DNA from: Bacillota bacterium
GTDB lineage: Bacteria; Bacillota; Bacilli; Bacillales; Cytobacillaceae
DNA: 45,211 nt
NCBI GenBank assembly: GCA_030705955.1
Contig: JAUZPL010000033.1
Location: 1-45,211, forward strand
Direction: 5' to 3'
Shown here: positions 35,716-44,988 of the stretch, in pieces
Layout of the letters: every line of letters begins with the position of its first letter
Position numbering within the stretch: the stretch's first letter is position 1
The notes under the pieces: generated by a model
The model's input: the letters and a program-made list of their open reading frames with translations, nothing else
Database searches by the model: none
Told to the model about the DNA's origin: nothing
Position numbers and translations under genes: made by a program

Positions 35716-38073
35716 ATGCAGCAAAAGGCATTAAAGGTTTTAGAATTTGATAAGGTAAAGGAACAGCTTTGGGAGCATGCAACATCCTCTCTTGGAAGGG
35801 AAAGGGTAAGGAACTTACTTCCCTCTATTAGCTTTGATGAGGTAGTAAAGCTACAAGCAGAAACAGATGAAGCTGCAACAGTTATTCGCTTAAAAGGAAA
35901 CGTTCCCTTATTAGGGATACATGATATTCGTGCCAATATTAAGAGGTCTGTTATTGGCAGTGTTCTTAGTCCGTTTGAGCTTGTTCAAATTGCAAGTACC
36001 ATTCATTCAAGCCGGCAAATGAAGAGGTTTATTGAAGAAATGGGCGATGAAGGCGTACAAATTCCTATTTTACTTGAACAGGTATCAAAAGTTATCCCAT
36101 TAACCAATTTAGAACAAACAATAAAGAATGCGATTGATGAGAGTGGAGAAGTACTGGATAGTGCAAGTGAATTGTTACGAAGCTTGCGAAACCAATTGAG
36201 ATCTAATGAAGCAAGAGTGAGGGAAAAGCTAGAAAGTATGATTCGTTCTTCGAATGCCCAAAAAATGTTGTCAGATGCGATTGTAACCATTCGAAATGAT
36301 CGATTTGTTCTTCCTGTTAAACAGGAATATCGTGGTCATTATGGCGGGATTATTCATGATCAAAGCTCTTCTGGGCAAACTCTTTTCATTGAACCTCAGG
36401 CTATTGTCCAATTAAATAATCAGTTACAAGATATTAGAGTAAAAGAACAGTTAGAAATAGAAAGAATTCTGACAGAGTTGTCTGCCATAGCTGCAGAACA
36501 CGAAATGGAATTAATGATTATTGTTGAGGTTCTTACTGATTTAGATTTTGTTTTTGCCAAAGCTAGATATGGTCGACAAATAAAAGGAACTATGCCGATA
36601 ATGAATGACCAGGGAAGGATTTCATTATATAAAGCAAGGCACCCGCTTATCGCCATAAATGAGGTTGTGGCAAACGACATTATGCTGGGGAAGGATTTTA
36701 CTACGATTGTCATTACCGGTCCCAATACTGGCGGAAAAACCGTTACATTAAAAACGATTGGTTTATGTACTTTAATGGCACAAGCAGGATTACAAATTCC
36801 TGCCCTAGATGGTTCAGAGGTTGCTGTTTTTGATGCAGTATACGCGGATATTGGGGATGAGCAGTCTATTGAACAAAGTTTAAGTACTTTTTCCTCACAT
36901 ATGATAAATATTGTTGATATTTTGAATAAGGCAGACTTTAATAGTTTAGTCTTATTTGATGAACTTGGTGCAGGGACGGATCCTCAAGAAGGGGCGGCAC
37001 TAGCCATTTCCATTCTGGATGAGGTATATAGGCGTGGGGCTAGGGTTATTGCCACAACCCATTATCCAGAGTTAAAGGCTTACGGTTATGACCGTGAAGG
37101 GGTTATGAATGCAAGTGTGGAGTTTAATGTTGAAACCTTATCACCAACCTACAAACTATTGTTAGGGGTACCTGGCCGAAGCAATGCTTTTGAGATTTCC
37201 AAACGTTTAGGGTTAAATGAGAAGGTTATCGAGTCTGCAAGGTCTCATATTAGTGAGGATTCAAACCAAATTGATAAAATGATTGCCTCACTTGAGGAAA
37301 GCAAACGTCAAGCTGAAAGAGAGCAAGAAGAAGCAAAAGATTACTTAAAGCATGCTGAAAAGCTTCACCATGATTTGCAGAAACAAATGATTGAATTTTA
37401 TGATCATAAGGATACTCTTTTTGAAAAGGCTGCCTTAAAGGCTGAAGATATTATTAATCAAGCAAAAGAAGAGGCAGAGAAGATTATCAAAGATCTTCGT
37501 AAAATGCGAATCGAAAAACATGCTGAGATAAAAGAACATGAATTAATTGATGCAAGAAGGCGTCTTGATGAAGCAACTCCAAAAATTGAAAAGTCCGGGA
37601 AGTTGCTAAAGAAAAAGGAGAAAAAGCATACCTTGCAGCCAGGTGATGAGGTAAAGGTTTTAACCTTTGACCAGAAGGGTATTTTAGTAGAAAAAACCTC
37701 TCAGAACGAATGGCAAGTGCAAATTGGTATTTTGAAAATGAAGGTGAAGGAAAAGGATTTAGAATATTTGAGTACACCGAAACAGCCAGAGGTAAAACAT
37801 CTTGCTATTGTTAGAGGCAGAGAGGCTGCTGTTAAACTTGAATTAGACCTAAGAGGCGAAAGGTATGAGAATGCTTTATTAAGGGTTGAAAAGTATATTG
37901 ATGATGCACTGCTGGCAGGATATCCACGTGTATCCATTATACACGGAAAAGGTACGGGGGCATTAAGGCAAGGAGTACAGGAATATTTAAGGAATCATCG
38001 CTCGGTGAAGAGAATTCGGTTCGGGGATGCAGGAGAAGGAGGCACAGGGGTTACTATCGTTGAATTTAAGTAA
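35716..38073 (+). CDS. mutS2: Endonuclease MutS2 / ribosome rescue ATPase
   Basis: A 785-residue MutS2 (MutSB, YshD). It lacks the mismatch-recognition domain of MutS. The helical lever region comes first, the ABC-type ATPase has Walker [11 protein letters not shown] (about 335-344) and [13 protein letters not shown], then a long coiled coil (about 515-615), a KOW-like segment (about 630-680) and the C-terminal Smr nuclease domain (about 710-785: [33 protein letters not shown]). Relatives restrict recombination or split collided ribosomes. Start has an AAAGGAGG site. Confidence 0.96.
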   Translation: MQQKALKVLEFDKVKEQLWEHATSSLGRERVRNLLPSISFDEVVKLQAETDEAATVIRLKGNVPLLGIHDIRANIKRSVIGSVLSPFELVQIASTIHSSRQMKRFIEEMGDEGVQIPILLEQVSKVIPLTNLEQTIKNAIDESGEVLDSASELLRSLRNQLRSNEARVREKLESMIRSSNAQKMLSDAIVTIRNDRFVLPVKQEYRGHYGGIIHDQSSSGQTLFIEPQAIVQLNNQLQDIRVKEQLEIERILTELSAIAAEHEMELMIIVEVLTDLDFVFAKARYGRQIKGTMPIMNDQGRISLYKARHPLIAINEVVANDIMLGKDFTTIVITGPNTGGKTVTLKTIGLCTLMAQAGLQIPALDGSEVAVFDAVYADIGDEQSIEQSLSTFSSHMINIVDILNKADFNSLVLFDELGAGTDPQEGAALAISILDEVYRRGARVIATTHYPELKAYGYDREGVMNASVEFNVETLSPTYKLLLGVPGRSNAFEISKRLGLNEKVIESARSHISEDSNQIDKMIASLEESKRQAEREQEEAKDYLKHAEKLHHDLQKQMIEFYDHKDTLFEKAALKAEDIINQAKEEAEKIIKDLRKMRIEKHAEIKEHELIDARRRLDEATPKIEKSGKLLKKKEKKHTLQPGDEVKVLTFDQKGILVEKTSQNEWQVQIGILKMKVKEKDLEYLSTPKQPEVKHLAIVRGREAAVKLELDLRGERYENALLRVEKYIDDALLAGYPRVSIIHGKGTGALRQGVQEYLRNHRSVKRIRFGDAGEGGTGVTIVEFK

Positions 38074-38092
38074 ATTGTAAGGGGAGAATAAA

Positions 38093-38176
38093 GTGGAGAA
38101 GCTGGCAAAAATCCTTCTCGGATTATGTGGGGTATTTTTCATTATTGGTATCGTTTATTTGGCGTTTTTTAAGTAA
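38093..38176 (+). CDS. Putative 27-residue membrane peptide
   Basis: Short ORF starting GTG at 38093, six bases after AAGGGGAG (38079-38086). The peptide is a lysine-containing N-terminus (MEKLAKI), one hydrophobic span (LLGLCGVFFIIGIVYLAFF) and a final Lys: a single-pass small membrane protein layout. It lies 19 bp after mutS2 and just before a strong terminator that overlaps its stop codon, a position that favours real translation. No family is recognised; B. subtilis has the unrelated yshE nearby. Confidence 0.55.
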   Translation: MEKLAKILLGLCGVFFIIGIVYLAFFK

Positions 38177-38212
38177 AAAAATCATCACTGTTTGAACAGT
38201 GATGATTTTTTA
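38176..38212 (+). terminator. Terminator of the polX-mutS2 unit
   Basis: AAAAATCATCACTG with CAGTGATGATTTTTT, perfect stem with further inner pairing, T run at 38205-38211. Confidence 0.95.
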
Positions 38213-38284
38213 TTATAGAATTTTGTTATAATGAAAGAGAAATATAAATTTTTGGAAAATTCAAAAAGAGGGGGGGATGGAGAT

Positions 38285-39973
38285 TTGATTTCTAGACCAT
38301 GGCTTGAACTTTATCCAGATGAAATTCCTTGGAATTTAAACTATACACAAGAACCACTTCAGCAATTTTTAATAAAAACAGCCCAAACGTTTCCAGATAA
38401 GAAGGCTATTCATTTCCTAGGTAGTGAGATGACCTATAGTCAGCTATATGACGAATCAGTGCGACTTGCAAGCTTTCTGCAAGGGATTGGTATCGTTAAA
38501 GGGGACAGAGTTGCAATTATGCTTCCGAATACACCTCAATCTGTTATTTCCTATTATGCAATTTTAATGGCAGGAGGAGTTGTTGTTCAAACAAATCCAT
38601 TGTATATGGAAAGGGAATTGGAGTATCAAATGAGGGATTCTGGTGCGAAAGCTATTATCACTCTTGATATTCTTTATCCAAGAGTAGTGAAAATCATGTC
38701 TAAAACCGATTTAAAGGATATTATCGTTACAGCTATTAAAGACTACCTGCCATTTCCAAAAAACTTGATTTATCCTTTTATTCAGAAAAAGCAAACAGGA
38801 ATGGTCGTTCATTTAAAACATGAAGGGAATACGCATTTGTTTACAACTATATTAAAACAAGAATCAAGAAATCTAATTCAGTACGAATTTGATTTTAAAG
38901 AGGATATTGCCCTTCTTCAATATACAGGGGGAACTACTGGGTTTCCTAAGGGGGTAATGCTTACACATAAAAATCTTGTTTCAAATGCTACCATGTGTCA
39001 GGCATGGCTTTATAAATGTAAACCTGGAGAAGAAAAAATCCTAGGCCTTCTTCCTTTTTTTCATGTATATGGAATGACCGCTGTCGTCATTTTAGCTGTC
39101 ATGCAAGGACATGAAATCATTATACTACCTAAGTTTGACGTTAAGATAACCTTAAAAACAATTCAAAAGCAGCGTCCAACTCTTTTCCCTGGTGCTCCAA
39201 CAATTTATATTGGGTTATTAAATCATCCAGATTTATTGAGATACGATTTATCTTCAATTCACTCCTGTCTTAGCGGATCTGCTCCTCTTCCTATTGAAGT
39301 ACAACAACGATTTGAAGATGTTACTGGTGGTAAGCTTGTGGAAGGCTATGGGCTATCGGAGTCTTCGCCTGTAACCCATTCCAATTTTCTTTGGGATCTT
39401 CCAAGATACAAAGGAAGTATCGGCGTTCCTTGGCCGGATACAGATGCAGTTATTTTATCCCTTGAAACGGGGGAGCCCCTACCCTCCGGTGAAGTCGGTG
39501 AGATTGCTGTAAAAGGGCCGCAAGTCATGAAGGGATATTGGAATCGCCCAGAAGAGACAGCTCAAGTTCTAAAGGATGGCTGGTTATTAACAGGAGATTT
39601 AGGCTACATGGATAAACAAGGCAATTTTTATGTTGTAGACCGTAAGAAGGACATGATAATTGCTGGAGGATTTAATATTTATCCAAGAGAAATTGAAGAG
39701 GTATTTTACGAGCATCCTGCCATTCAAGAAATAGTTGCAGTAGGGATTCCTGACCCGTACCGTGGCGAAACCGTAAAGGTATATATCGTATTAAAAGAGG
39801 ATTTTTCTGTAACTGAAGAGGAACTAAACGAATTTGCAAGAAAGAATCTTGCGGCCTTTAAAGTTCCAAGAGTCTATGAATTTAGAAAGGAATTGCCAAA
39901 AACAGCTGTTGGAAAAATTTTAAGACGGGCACTAGTGGAGGAAGAAAAGAGAAAAAGTAAAGATGATCTGTAA
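38285..39973 (+). CDS. lcfA: Long-chain fatty acid-CoA ligase
   Basis: Activates fatty acids to acyl-CoA via an acyl-AMP intermediate, the first step of beta-oxidation; 562 residues. AMP-binding motifs are present: P-loop YTGGTTGFPKGVML, EGYGLSESSPVTH, GWLLTGDLGYMD and the C-terminal lysine motif AVGKILRRAL. An ATG at 38231 extends the frame but sits on a TATAAT-like box; TTG 38285, after GGGGGG (38271-38276) with 8-nt spacing, gives the N-terminus typical of LcfA (ISRPWLELYPDEIP). Separated from fadR by a terminator and promoter. Confidence 0.93.
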   Translation: MISRPWLELYPDEIPWNLNYTQEPLQQFLIKTAQTFPDKKAIHFLGSEMTYSQLYDESVRLASFLQGIGIVKGDRVAIMLPNTPQSVISYYAILMAGGVVVQTNPLYMERELEYQMRDSGAKAIITLDILYPRVVKIMSKTDLKDIIVTAIKDYLPFPKNLIYPFIQKKQTGMVVHLKHEGNTHLFTTILKQESRNLIQYEFDFKEDIALLQYTGGTTGFPKGVMLTHKNLVSNATMCQAWLYKCKPGEEKILGLLPFFHVYGMTAVVILAVMQGHEIIILPKFDVKITLKTIQKQRPTLFPGAPTIYIGLLNHPDLLRYDLSSIHSCLSGSAPLPIEVQQRFEDVTGGKLVEGYGLSESSPVTHSNFLWDLPRYKGSIGVPWPDTDAVILSLETGEPLPSGEVGEIAVKGPQVMKGYWNRPEETAQVLKDGWLLTGDLGYMDKQGNFYVVDRKKDMIIAGGFNIYPREIEEVFYEHPAIQEIVAVGIPDPYRGETVKVYIVLKEDFSVTEEELNEFARKNLAAFKVPRVYEFRKELPKTAVGKILRRALVEEEKRKSKDDL

Positions 39974-39984
39974 AATACTTATCC

Positions 39985-40016
39985 ATGAGCCGGATTTATG
40001 TGGCTCTTCATTTTTT
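39985..40016 (+). terminator. Probable terminator after lcfA
   Basis: GAGCC (39987-39991) / GGCTC (40002-40006), followed by TTCATTTTTT. Short stem but good T run. Confidence 0.6.
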
Positions 40017-40075
40017 GGGTTATTCAGCTTGTCCAATTACAGAAAGAAGGATATGATAAAGATAGATTTGATATC

Positions 40076-40129
40076 TTGACAGAGATTGATTCATAAATTA
40101 ATATTTAAATATGAATGATTGTTCATTCA
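40076..40129 (+). promoter_or_regulatory. fadR promoter and FadR operator
   Basis: TTGACA (40076-40081), 17-bp spacer, TAATAT (40099-40104). Directly downstream, 40112-40129 reads TGAATGATTGTTCATTCA, a perfect 7+4+7 palindrome matching the B. subtilis FadR (YsiA) operator pattern TGAATGA-N4-TCATTCA. A repressor there would block the start of transcription of fadR-fadB-etfBA; long-chain acyl-CoA relieves FadR in B. subtilis. Confidence 0.88.
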
Positions 40130-40163
40130 TTTTACTTTATTTCCTTCAAAAGGAGGGGAAGAA

Positions 40164-40748
40164 TTGAAAAAAGATAAGCCAAAATACAAGCAAATTATTG
40201 ATGCCGCCGTTGTTGCAATTGCAGAAAATGGCTATCACCAAGCACAGGTTTCAAAGATAGCCAAGCAGGCTGGAGTGGCAGATGGGACAATCTACTTGTA
40301 TTTCAAAAATAAAGAAGATATTCTTATCTCACTTTTTGAAGAAAAAATGGGGACTTTCATTTCCAAAATAGATGAAATGATTGCAGGAAAAGGAAGTGCG
40401 GCGGAGAAATTATTAAATATGATCGAAGCCCATTTTACTATGCTCTCCCAAGATCATCATCTTGCAATTGTAACTCAGCTAGAATTGCGCCAATCCAATA
40501 AGGATCTTCGTCTGAAAATAAATGAAGTTTTAAAAGGATATTCCAGGGTAATAGATAAGATTGTTGTGGAAGGCGTTCAAAATGGTGAATTTTCGGCTCA
40601 GCTTGATATTCGGTTAGCACGGCAAATGATTTTTGGCACCATTGATGAAACTGTCACATCTTGGGTGATGAATGAAGAGAAATATGATTTAAAAGCGCTC
40701 GCAGGGCCTGTTCATCAATTGTTGATTAAAGGATGCGGACGGGATTGA
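40164..40748 (+). CDS. fadR: TetR-family fatty acid degradation regulator FadR
   Basis: TetR-type repressor of 194 residues. The N-terminal helix-turn-helix spans about residues 8-55 (IIDAAVVAIAENGYHQAQVSKIAKQAGVADGTIYLYFKNKED, in pieces), and the C-terminal domain binds the acyl-CoA ligand in relatives. The TTG start at 40164 with AAGGAGG and a 7-nt spacer gives the B. subtilis length; a longer frame from 40119 would begin inside the operator. The operator upstream predicts negative autoregulation. Precedes fadB by 34 bp. Confidence 0.93.
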   Translation: MKKDKPKYKQIIDAAVVAIAENGYHQAQVSKIAKQAGVADGTIYLYFKNKEDILISLFEEKMGTFISKIDEMIAGKGSAAEKLLNMIEAHFTMLSQDHHLAIVTQLELRQSNKDLRLKINEVLKGYSRVIDKIVVEGVQNGEFSAQLDIRLARQMIFGTIDETVTSWVMNEEKYDLKALAGPVHQLLIKGCGRD

Positions 40749-40782
40749 GCGAATAAAATTTGATCAAAGAGGAGGTCAGTAC

Positions 40783-41556
40783 ATGTCATACTTAAAATGG
40801 TCATACGAGGATTTTATTGCGACCATAACAATTGAACGCCCCCCTGCAAATGCACTTTCATCAGGTTTGTTGAAAGAATTATCTGCAGTACTGGATGAAA
40901 TCGAACCAAATAAAGAAATAAAAGTTGTTGTGATTCATGGAGAAGGACGTTTTTTCTCAGCAGGAGCTGATATTAAAGAGTTTACAACCATTGATTCAAT
41001 AGAAGGGTTTGAGAATTTGGGGAAATTTGGTCAAGATTTATTTGATAGAATGGAGAAATTCCCTAAGCCGATTATTGCATCTATACATGGTGCAGCACTT
41101 GGAGGTGGACTTGAACTTGCGATGGCTTGTCATATTCGTCTGGTCAGTGAAAATGCAAAGATGGGACTTCCTGAATTACAGCTTGGATTAGTACCAGGTT
41201 TCGCAGGAACTCAGCGCCTTCCAAAATATGTAGGTGTAGCAAAAGCAGCTGAAATGTTGTTCACTTCAGAGCCAATTTCTGGTTTAGAAGCAGTTCAACT
41301 TGGATTAGCTAATCATGCATATCCAGAAAGTGATCTGCTCGATGAAACCTTTAAGCTTGCTAAGAAAATTGCTAAGAAAAGCACTGGTTCCTTAAAATCA
41401 GCTATCCAGCTTTTGAACTATGCAAAAACAGATGAATTTTATCAAGGGGTTCGCAAAGAGGCAGAGCTTTTTGGTCAATTATTTATGTCGGAAGACGGAA
41501 AAGAAGGAATTCAAGCATTTATTGAAAAAAGAGAACCTCATTTTAAAGGTGAGTAA
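40783..41556 (+). CDS. fadB: Enoyl-CoA hydratase
   Basis: Crotonase-fold hydratase of beta-oxidation, 257 residues. The oxyanion-hole segments FSAGADIKEF (about 64-73) and HGAALGGGLELAMACH (about 103-118) are intact, as are the catalytic glutamates in the GLELAMA and MGLPELQLGLVPGFAGTQRLPK regions. A GAGGAGG site is upstream. Probably co-transcribed with fadR, with a hairpin just after the gene that may reduce read-through into etfB. Confidence 0.92.
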   Translation: MSYLKWSYEDFIATITIERPPANALSSGLLKELSAVLDEIEPNKEIKVVVIHGEGRFFSAGADIKEFTTIDSIEGFENLGKFGQDLFDRMEKFPKPIIASIHGAALGGGLELAMACHIRLVSENAKMGLPELQLGLVPGFAGTQRLPKYVGVAKAAEMLFTSEPISGLEAVQLGLANHAYPESDLLDETFKLAKKIAKKSTGSLKSAIQLLNYAKTDEFYQGVRKEAELFGQLFMSEDGKEGIQAFIEKREPHFKGE

Positions 41557-41594
41557 ATTTTCCTGAGCGAGCAATCGTTCTGGAAAATTTTTTG
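41555..41594 (+). terminator. Hairpin between fadB and etfB
   Basis: Outer stem AAATTTTCC (41555-41563) / GGAAAATTT (41582-41590) with an inner GAGCGA (41565-41570) / TCGTTC (41575-41580) helix and a T run. It overlaps the fadB stop. Could terminate or set the ratio of hydratase to flavoprotein. Confidence 0.75.
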
Positions 41595-41653
41595 AAGGGA
41601 ATATTCTTAATCTTTAGAACAGAAAAAATGTTTAAATTCTTAGGAGGGAAACC

Positions 41654-42427
41654 ATGAATATTTATGTTTTGCTAAAACGAACCTTTGATACGGAAGAAAA
41701 AATCACCCTATCCGGCGGGAAAATCAATGAGGATGGTGTGGAATGTATTATCAATCCATATGATGAGTTTGCCATTGAGGAAGCTATTCAAGTGCGTGAT
41801 GCACATGGCGGTGAGGTAACAGTTGTTTCTGTTGGAAGTGAAGATTCTGAAAAACAATTACGTACTGCGTTAGCAATGGGTGCAGATAAAGCAGCTTTAA
41901 TTAATATAGAAGACGATGTTGAAAATGGGGATCAATTCACGACTGCTAAAATTCTTACAGAATATTTAAAGGATAAAGGCGCGGATTTAATCCTGGCAGG
42001 TAATGTTGCAATTGATGGAGGTTCAGGCCAAGTTGGACCACGTGTTGCTGGTCTTTTAGGAATTCCTTACGTTACAACGATTACGAATCTTGAGATTGAT
42101 GGAAGCAATGTAACTATCACAAGAGATGTAGAGGGAGATTCGGAAGTAATTGAAACAACCCTTCCACTTTTAGTAACGGCACAACAAGGATTAAATGAGC
42201 CGCGTTATCCTTCTTTACCAGGTATTATGAAGGCTAAGAAAAAGCCGCTTGAAGAACTTGAACTGGATGATTTAGATCTAGAGGAAGAAGACGTTGAAGC
42301 AAAAACAAAAACGATTGAAGTTTATTTACCTCCTAAAAAAGAAGCTGGAAAAGTTCTTTCTGGTGATTTAGGAGATCAGGTAAAGGAACTAGTTCATCTT
42401 CTTCATACAGAAGCAAAAGTAATCTAA
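41654..42427 (+). CDS. etfB: Electron transfer flavoprotein beta subunit
   Basis: Smaller subunit of the ETF heterodimer that accepts electrons from acyl-CoA dehydrogenase; 257 residues. The AMP-binding region (VSVGSEDSEKQLRTALAMGADKA, GNVAIDGGSGQVGPRVAGLLG) and the recognition-loop segment (PLLVTAQQGLNEPRYPSLPGIMKAKKKPLE) are typical. AGGAGGG ribosome binding site. Followed 32 bp later by etfA. Confidence 0.95.
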   Translation: MNIYVLLKRTFDTEEKITLSGGKINEDGVECIINPYDEFAIEEAIQVRDAHGGEVTVVSVGSEDSEKQLRTALAMGADKAALINIEDDVENGDQFTTAKILTEYLKDKGADLILAGNVAIDGGSGQVGPRVAGLLGIPYVTTITNLEIDGSNVTITRDVEGDSEVIETTLPLLVTAQQGLNEPRYPSLPGIMKAKKKPLEELELDDLDLEEEDVEAKTKTIEVYLPPKKEAGKVLSGDLGDQVKELVHLLHTEAKVI

Positions 42428-42459
42428 TTTCATTTTTGACAAATAGGAGGGTAACATAA

Positions 42460-43437
42460 ATGGCTAGAAAAGTATTAGTATTAGGAGAAATTCGGGACGG
42501 CGCATTACGAAATGTTTCATTTGAAGCTCTTGCCGCTGCAAAGACGATCGCTGAAGGCGGAGAAATTGTCGGAGTTTTAATTGGTGATTCTGTAAGCGCT
42601 TTAAACAAAGAATTAATCTATTACGGCGCAGACCGTGTAGTTCAAGTGGAAAATGAGAAATTAAACCAATATACTTCCGATGGATTTTCTCAAGCGCTTT
42701 TAGCAGTCATTGAACAGGAGAATCCAGAAGGATTAGTCTTGGGACATACTTCAATTGGAAAGGATGTATCACCAAGGGTAGCAGGAAAGCTTTCATCTGG
42801 ATTGATTTCTGATGTTACGGCAATTGAAGCAGCTGGTGGTAATATTGTTTTTACAAGACCTATCTATTCAGGGAAAGCCTTTGAAAAGAAAATTGTTACT
42901 GATGGGTTAATTTTTGCAACAATCCGACCAAATAACATTGCTCCATTGAAAAAGGATGAAGGCCGAAGTGGAGAAGTAACATCATTATCTGTTGAAATTA
43001 AAGATTTACGCACCATTATAAAAGAAGTAGTTCGAAAAGCGACAGATGGAGTAGATTTATCAGAAGCTAAAGTGGTTGTCTCAGGCGGCCGTGGAGTAAA
43101 AAGTGTTGAAGGATTCCAGCCTTTAAAAGAACTTGCACAGGTTTTAGGAGGAGCAGTTGGTGCTTCACGTGGGGCATGTGATGCAGATTATTGTGATTAT
43201 TCCCTACAAATTGGTCAAACTGGAAAAGTTGTTACTCCTGATCTTTATATCGCCTGTGGAATTTCCGGTGCTATTCAGCACTTAGCAGGAATGTCCAATT
43301 CTAAAGTGATTGTAGCGATAAATAAAGACCCTGAGGCAAATATTTTCAAGGTTGCTGATTATGGGATTGTTGGAGACCTGTTTGAGGTAGTTCCGTTATT
43401 AACTGAAGAATTTAAAAAATTAAAAGTACATTCATAA
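42460..43437 (+). CDS. etfA: Electron transfer flavoprotein alpha subunit
   Basis: FAD-binding subunit of ETF, 325 residues. N-terminal ETF domain (about 1-185), then the C-terminal FAD domain with SGGRGVKSVEGFQPLKELAQ, GASRGACDADYCDYSLQIGQTGK and YIACGISGAIQHLAGM; the last two are the flavin-binding signature. It works with EtfB to pass electrons to the quinone pool during fatty acid oxidation. AGGAGGG site. No clear terminator follows before trxA. Confidence 0.95.
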   Translation: MARKVLVLGEIRDGALRNVSFEALAAAKTIAEGGEIVGVLIGDSVSALNKELIYYGADRVVQVENEKLNQYTSDGFSQALLAVIEQENPEGLVLGHTSIGKDVSPRVAGKLSSGLISDVTAIEAAGGNIVFTRPIYSGKAFEKKIVTDGLIFATIRPNNIAPLKKDEGRSGEVTSLSVEIKDLRTIIKEVVRKATDGVDLSEAKVVVSGGRGVKSVEGFQPLKELAQVLGGAVGASRGACDADYCDYSLQIGQTGKVVTPDLYIACGISGAIQHLAGMSNSKVIVAINKDPEANIFKVADYGIVGDLFEVVPLLTEEFKKLKVHS

Positions 43438-43579
43438 TCATTTCGGTTTGCTTCCTGGTTTGGTCGAATATTTCAAAATGGAATGGGCAAATTACAGAAA
43501 GAGCAAATTTATAGCACGATTTCGGAAACAATGATATACTTTCGGTATTATTCCAGTATTTAATAGGAGGCATTCCAAT

Positions 43580-43894
43580 ATGGCTATAACTCATGTTACA
43601 GATCAAACCTTTACTTCAGAAACAAATTCAGACCTAGTGCTTGTTGACTTTTGGGCACCATGGTGTGGACCATGCAAAATGATTGCTCCAGTCCTAGAAG
43701 AACTTGATTCTGAATTAGGTGAAAAAGTAAAAATCGTTAAACTTGATGTGGATGATAACCAAGAAACAGCAGCGAAATTTGGTGTCATGAGCATTCCAAC
43801 CTTACTTCTTTTCAAAGATGGAGAAGTAGTAGATAAAATTGTTGGTTTCCAACCTAAAGAAGCATTAGCAGGTGTTTTAGAAAAACATCTATAA
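43580..43894 (+). CDS. trxA: Thioredoxin
   Basis: A 104-residue disulfide reductase with the active site WCGPC (Cys29, Cys32) and the cis-proline loop [18 protein letters not shown] site upstream. In B. subtilis trxA is essential and stress-inducible; no SigB-type promoter could be confirmed by eye in the 142 bp upstream. It is the last gene here in the conserved order (uvrC would be expected next). Confidence 0.97.
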   Translation: MAITHVTDQTFTSETNSDLVLVDFWAPWCGPCKMIAPVLEELDSELGEKVKIVKLDVDDNQETAAKFGVMSIPTLLLFKDGEVVDKIVGFQPKEALAGVLEKHL

Positions 43895-43904
43895 TATGTG
43901 AGTG

Positions 43905-43936
43905 AGAACCTTAGCCGATTAGGCTAAGGTTTTTTC
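43905..43936 (+). terminator. Terminator after trxA
   Basis: AACCTTAGCC (43907-43916) / GGCTAAGGTT (43922-43931), GATTA loop, T run. Confidence 0.95.
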
Positions 43937-43993
43937 TTGAGTAAATTGGAGTTTTTTCATAAAATTAATTTAATAATTGAAAGGATGTGAAAT

Positions 43994-44896
43994 ATGTTTA
44001 AAACAAGAAATGAACCACTTGAGTTGACGATTTTAAGATTTTTGAATGCAAGAATGAAATTATCAGAAAAAGATATGAATATTTATTTGACACATGAGAA
44101 AGGATTTTATGGAGAGAAAAAATTTGACGAATTATTACTAGAATATTTGTCTGAAGAGTGGCTAATCATTAGTGATTTACTGCTTGAATATAATAACACT
44201 TATTTTCAAATTGATACTGTGTTACTATCTCATGAAATTACTTTTCTCATAGATGTAAAAAATTATAAAGGTGATTATTATATAAAAAGTGATAAGTGGT
44301 ACTCTGAATTATCGGAAAAGGAAATAAAAAATCCACTTGAACAATTAAAACGAAGTGAGTCCCTGTTTCGCCGCTATATTCAAGATTTAGGATTTACCCT
44401 TTCAATTGAATCTTACCTTGTTTTTATAAACCCCGAATTTACTTTATACCAAGCCCCACGCAATCCAACTATTATCTTTCCATCACAACTTCAACGATTT
44501 ATGAACAAATTAAAGAAAATGAAGCCAAAGGTTAAAAACCTTACATTAGCTCAAAAGTTGGTTTCAGATCATATTAAAGAGAATCCTTTTGTACGGTTAC
44601 CTCTTTATAGCTACGATCAATTAAAAAAAGGAATTATTTGTGAGAAGTGTTGTTCATTGAATAATCTTGTGCAAAATTATTCTATTATTTGTAAAGAGTG
44701 TGGGCATAAAGAAAAGGTTCACTCTGCGGTGTTAAGAAGTGTGGATGAATATAGAAAACTCTTTCCAGATAGAAAAGTTATGACTAACAGTATTTATGAT
44801 TGGTGCGGTGGTATTATTTCTGAAAATAGAATTCAAAGAATTTTAGTAAGAAACTTCAAATTGTTTGGACAGGGAAAATCTTCATACTATATATAA
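43994..44896 (+). CDS. NERD (nuclease-related) domain protein with zinc ribbon
   Basis: A 300-residue accessory protein. The NERD domain (about residues 37-160) has conserved Glu41 (GEKKFDELL), Asp74 (QIDTVLL) and Asp87/Lys89 (LIDVKNYKG), the layout of a restriction-endonuclease-like metal site. A zinc ribbon follows: Cys216-x2-Cys219 and Cys233-x2-Cys236. The tail (about 245-300) looks helical and DNA-binding-like, but no family is recognised. No signal peptide or membrane helix. AAGGATGTGA ribosome binding site. The gene is lower in GC than its neighbours and sits where synteny breaks, suggesting acquisition. Nuclease activity is inferred only. Confidence 0.85.
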   Translation: MFKTRNEPLELTILRFLNARMKLSEKDMNIYLTHEKGFYGEKKFDELLLEYLSEEWLIISDLLLEYNNTYFQIDTVLLSHEITFLIDVKNYKGDYYIKSDKWYSELSEKEIKNPLEQLKRSESLFRRYIQDLGFTLSIESYLVFINPEFTLYQAPRNPTIIFPSQLQRFMNKLKKMKPKVKNLTLAQKLVSDHIKENPFVRLPLYSYDQLKKGIICEKCCSLNNLVQNYSIICKECGHKEKVHSAVLRSVDEYRKLFPDRKVMTNSIYDWCGGIISENRIQRILVRNFKLFGQGKSSYYI

Positions 44897-44988
44897 TTTC
44901 GATACGAAACGTTGTTAATAGCCAAATTTTTTATATGATTCCTCTCAGCATTCTTATTTACTCAACTCGATGAAGAATTTTAAGGGTT

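Noticed and set aside
38231-38284. Upstream ATG start for lcfA
   Set aside because: It overlaps a TATAAT-like box and gives an N-terminal extension absent in the family; TTG 38285 has a properly spaced site.
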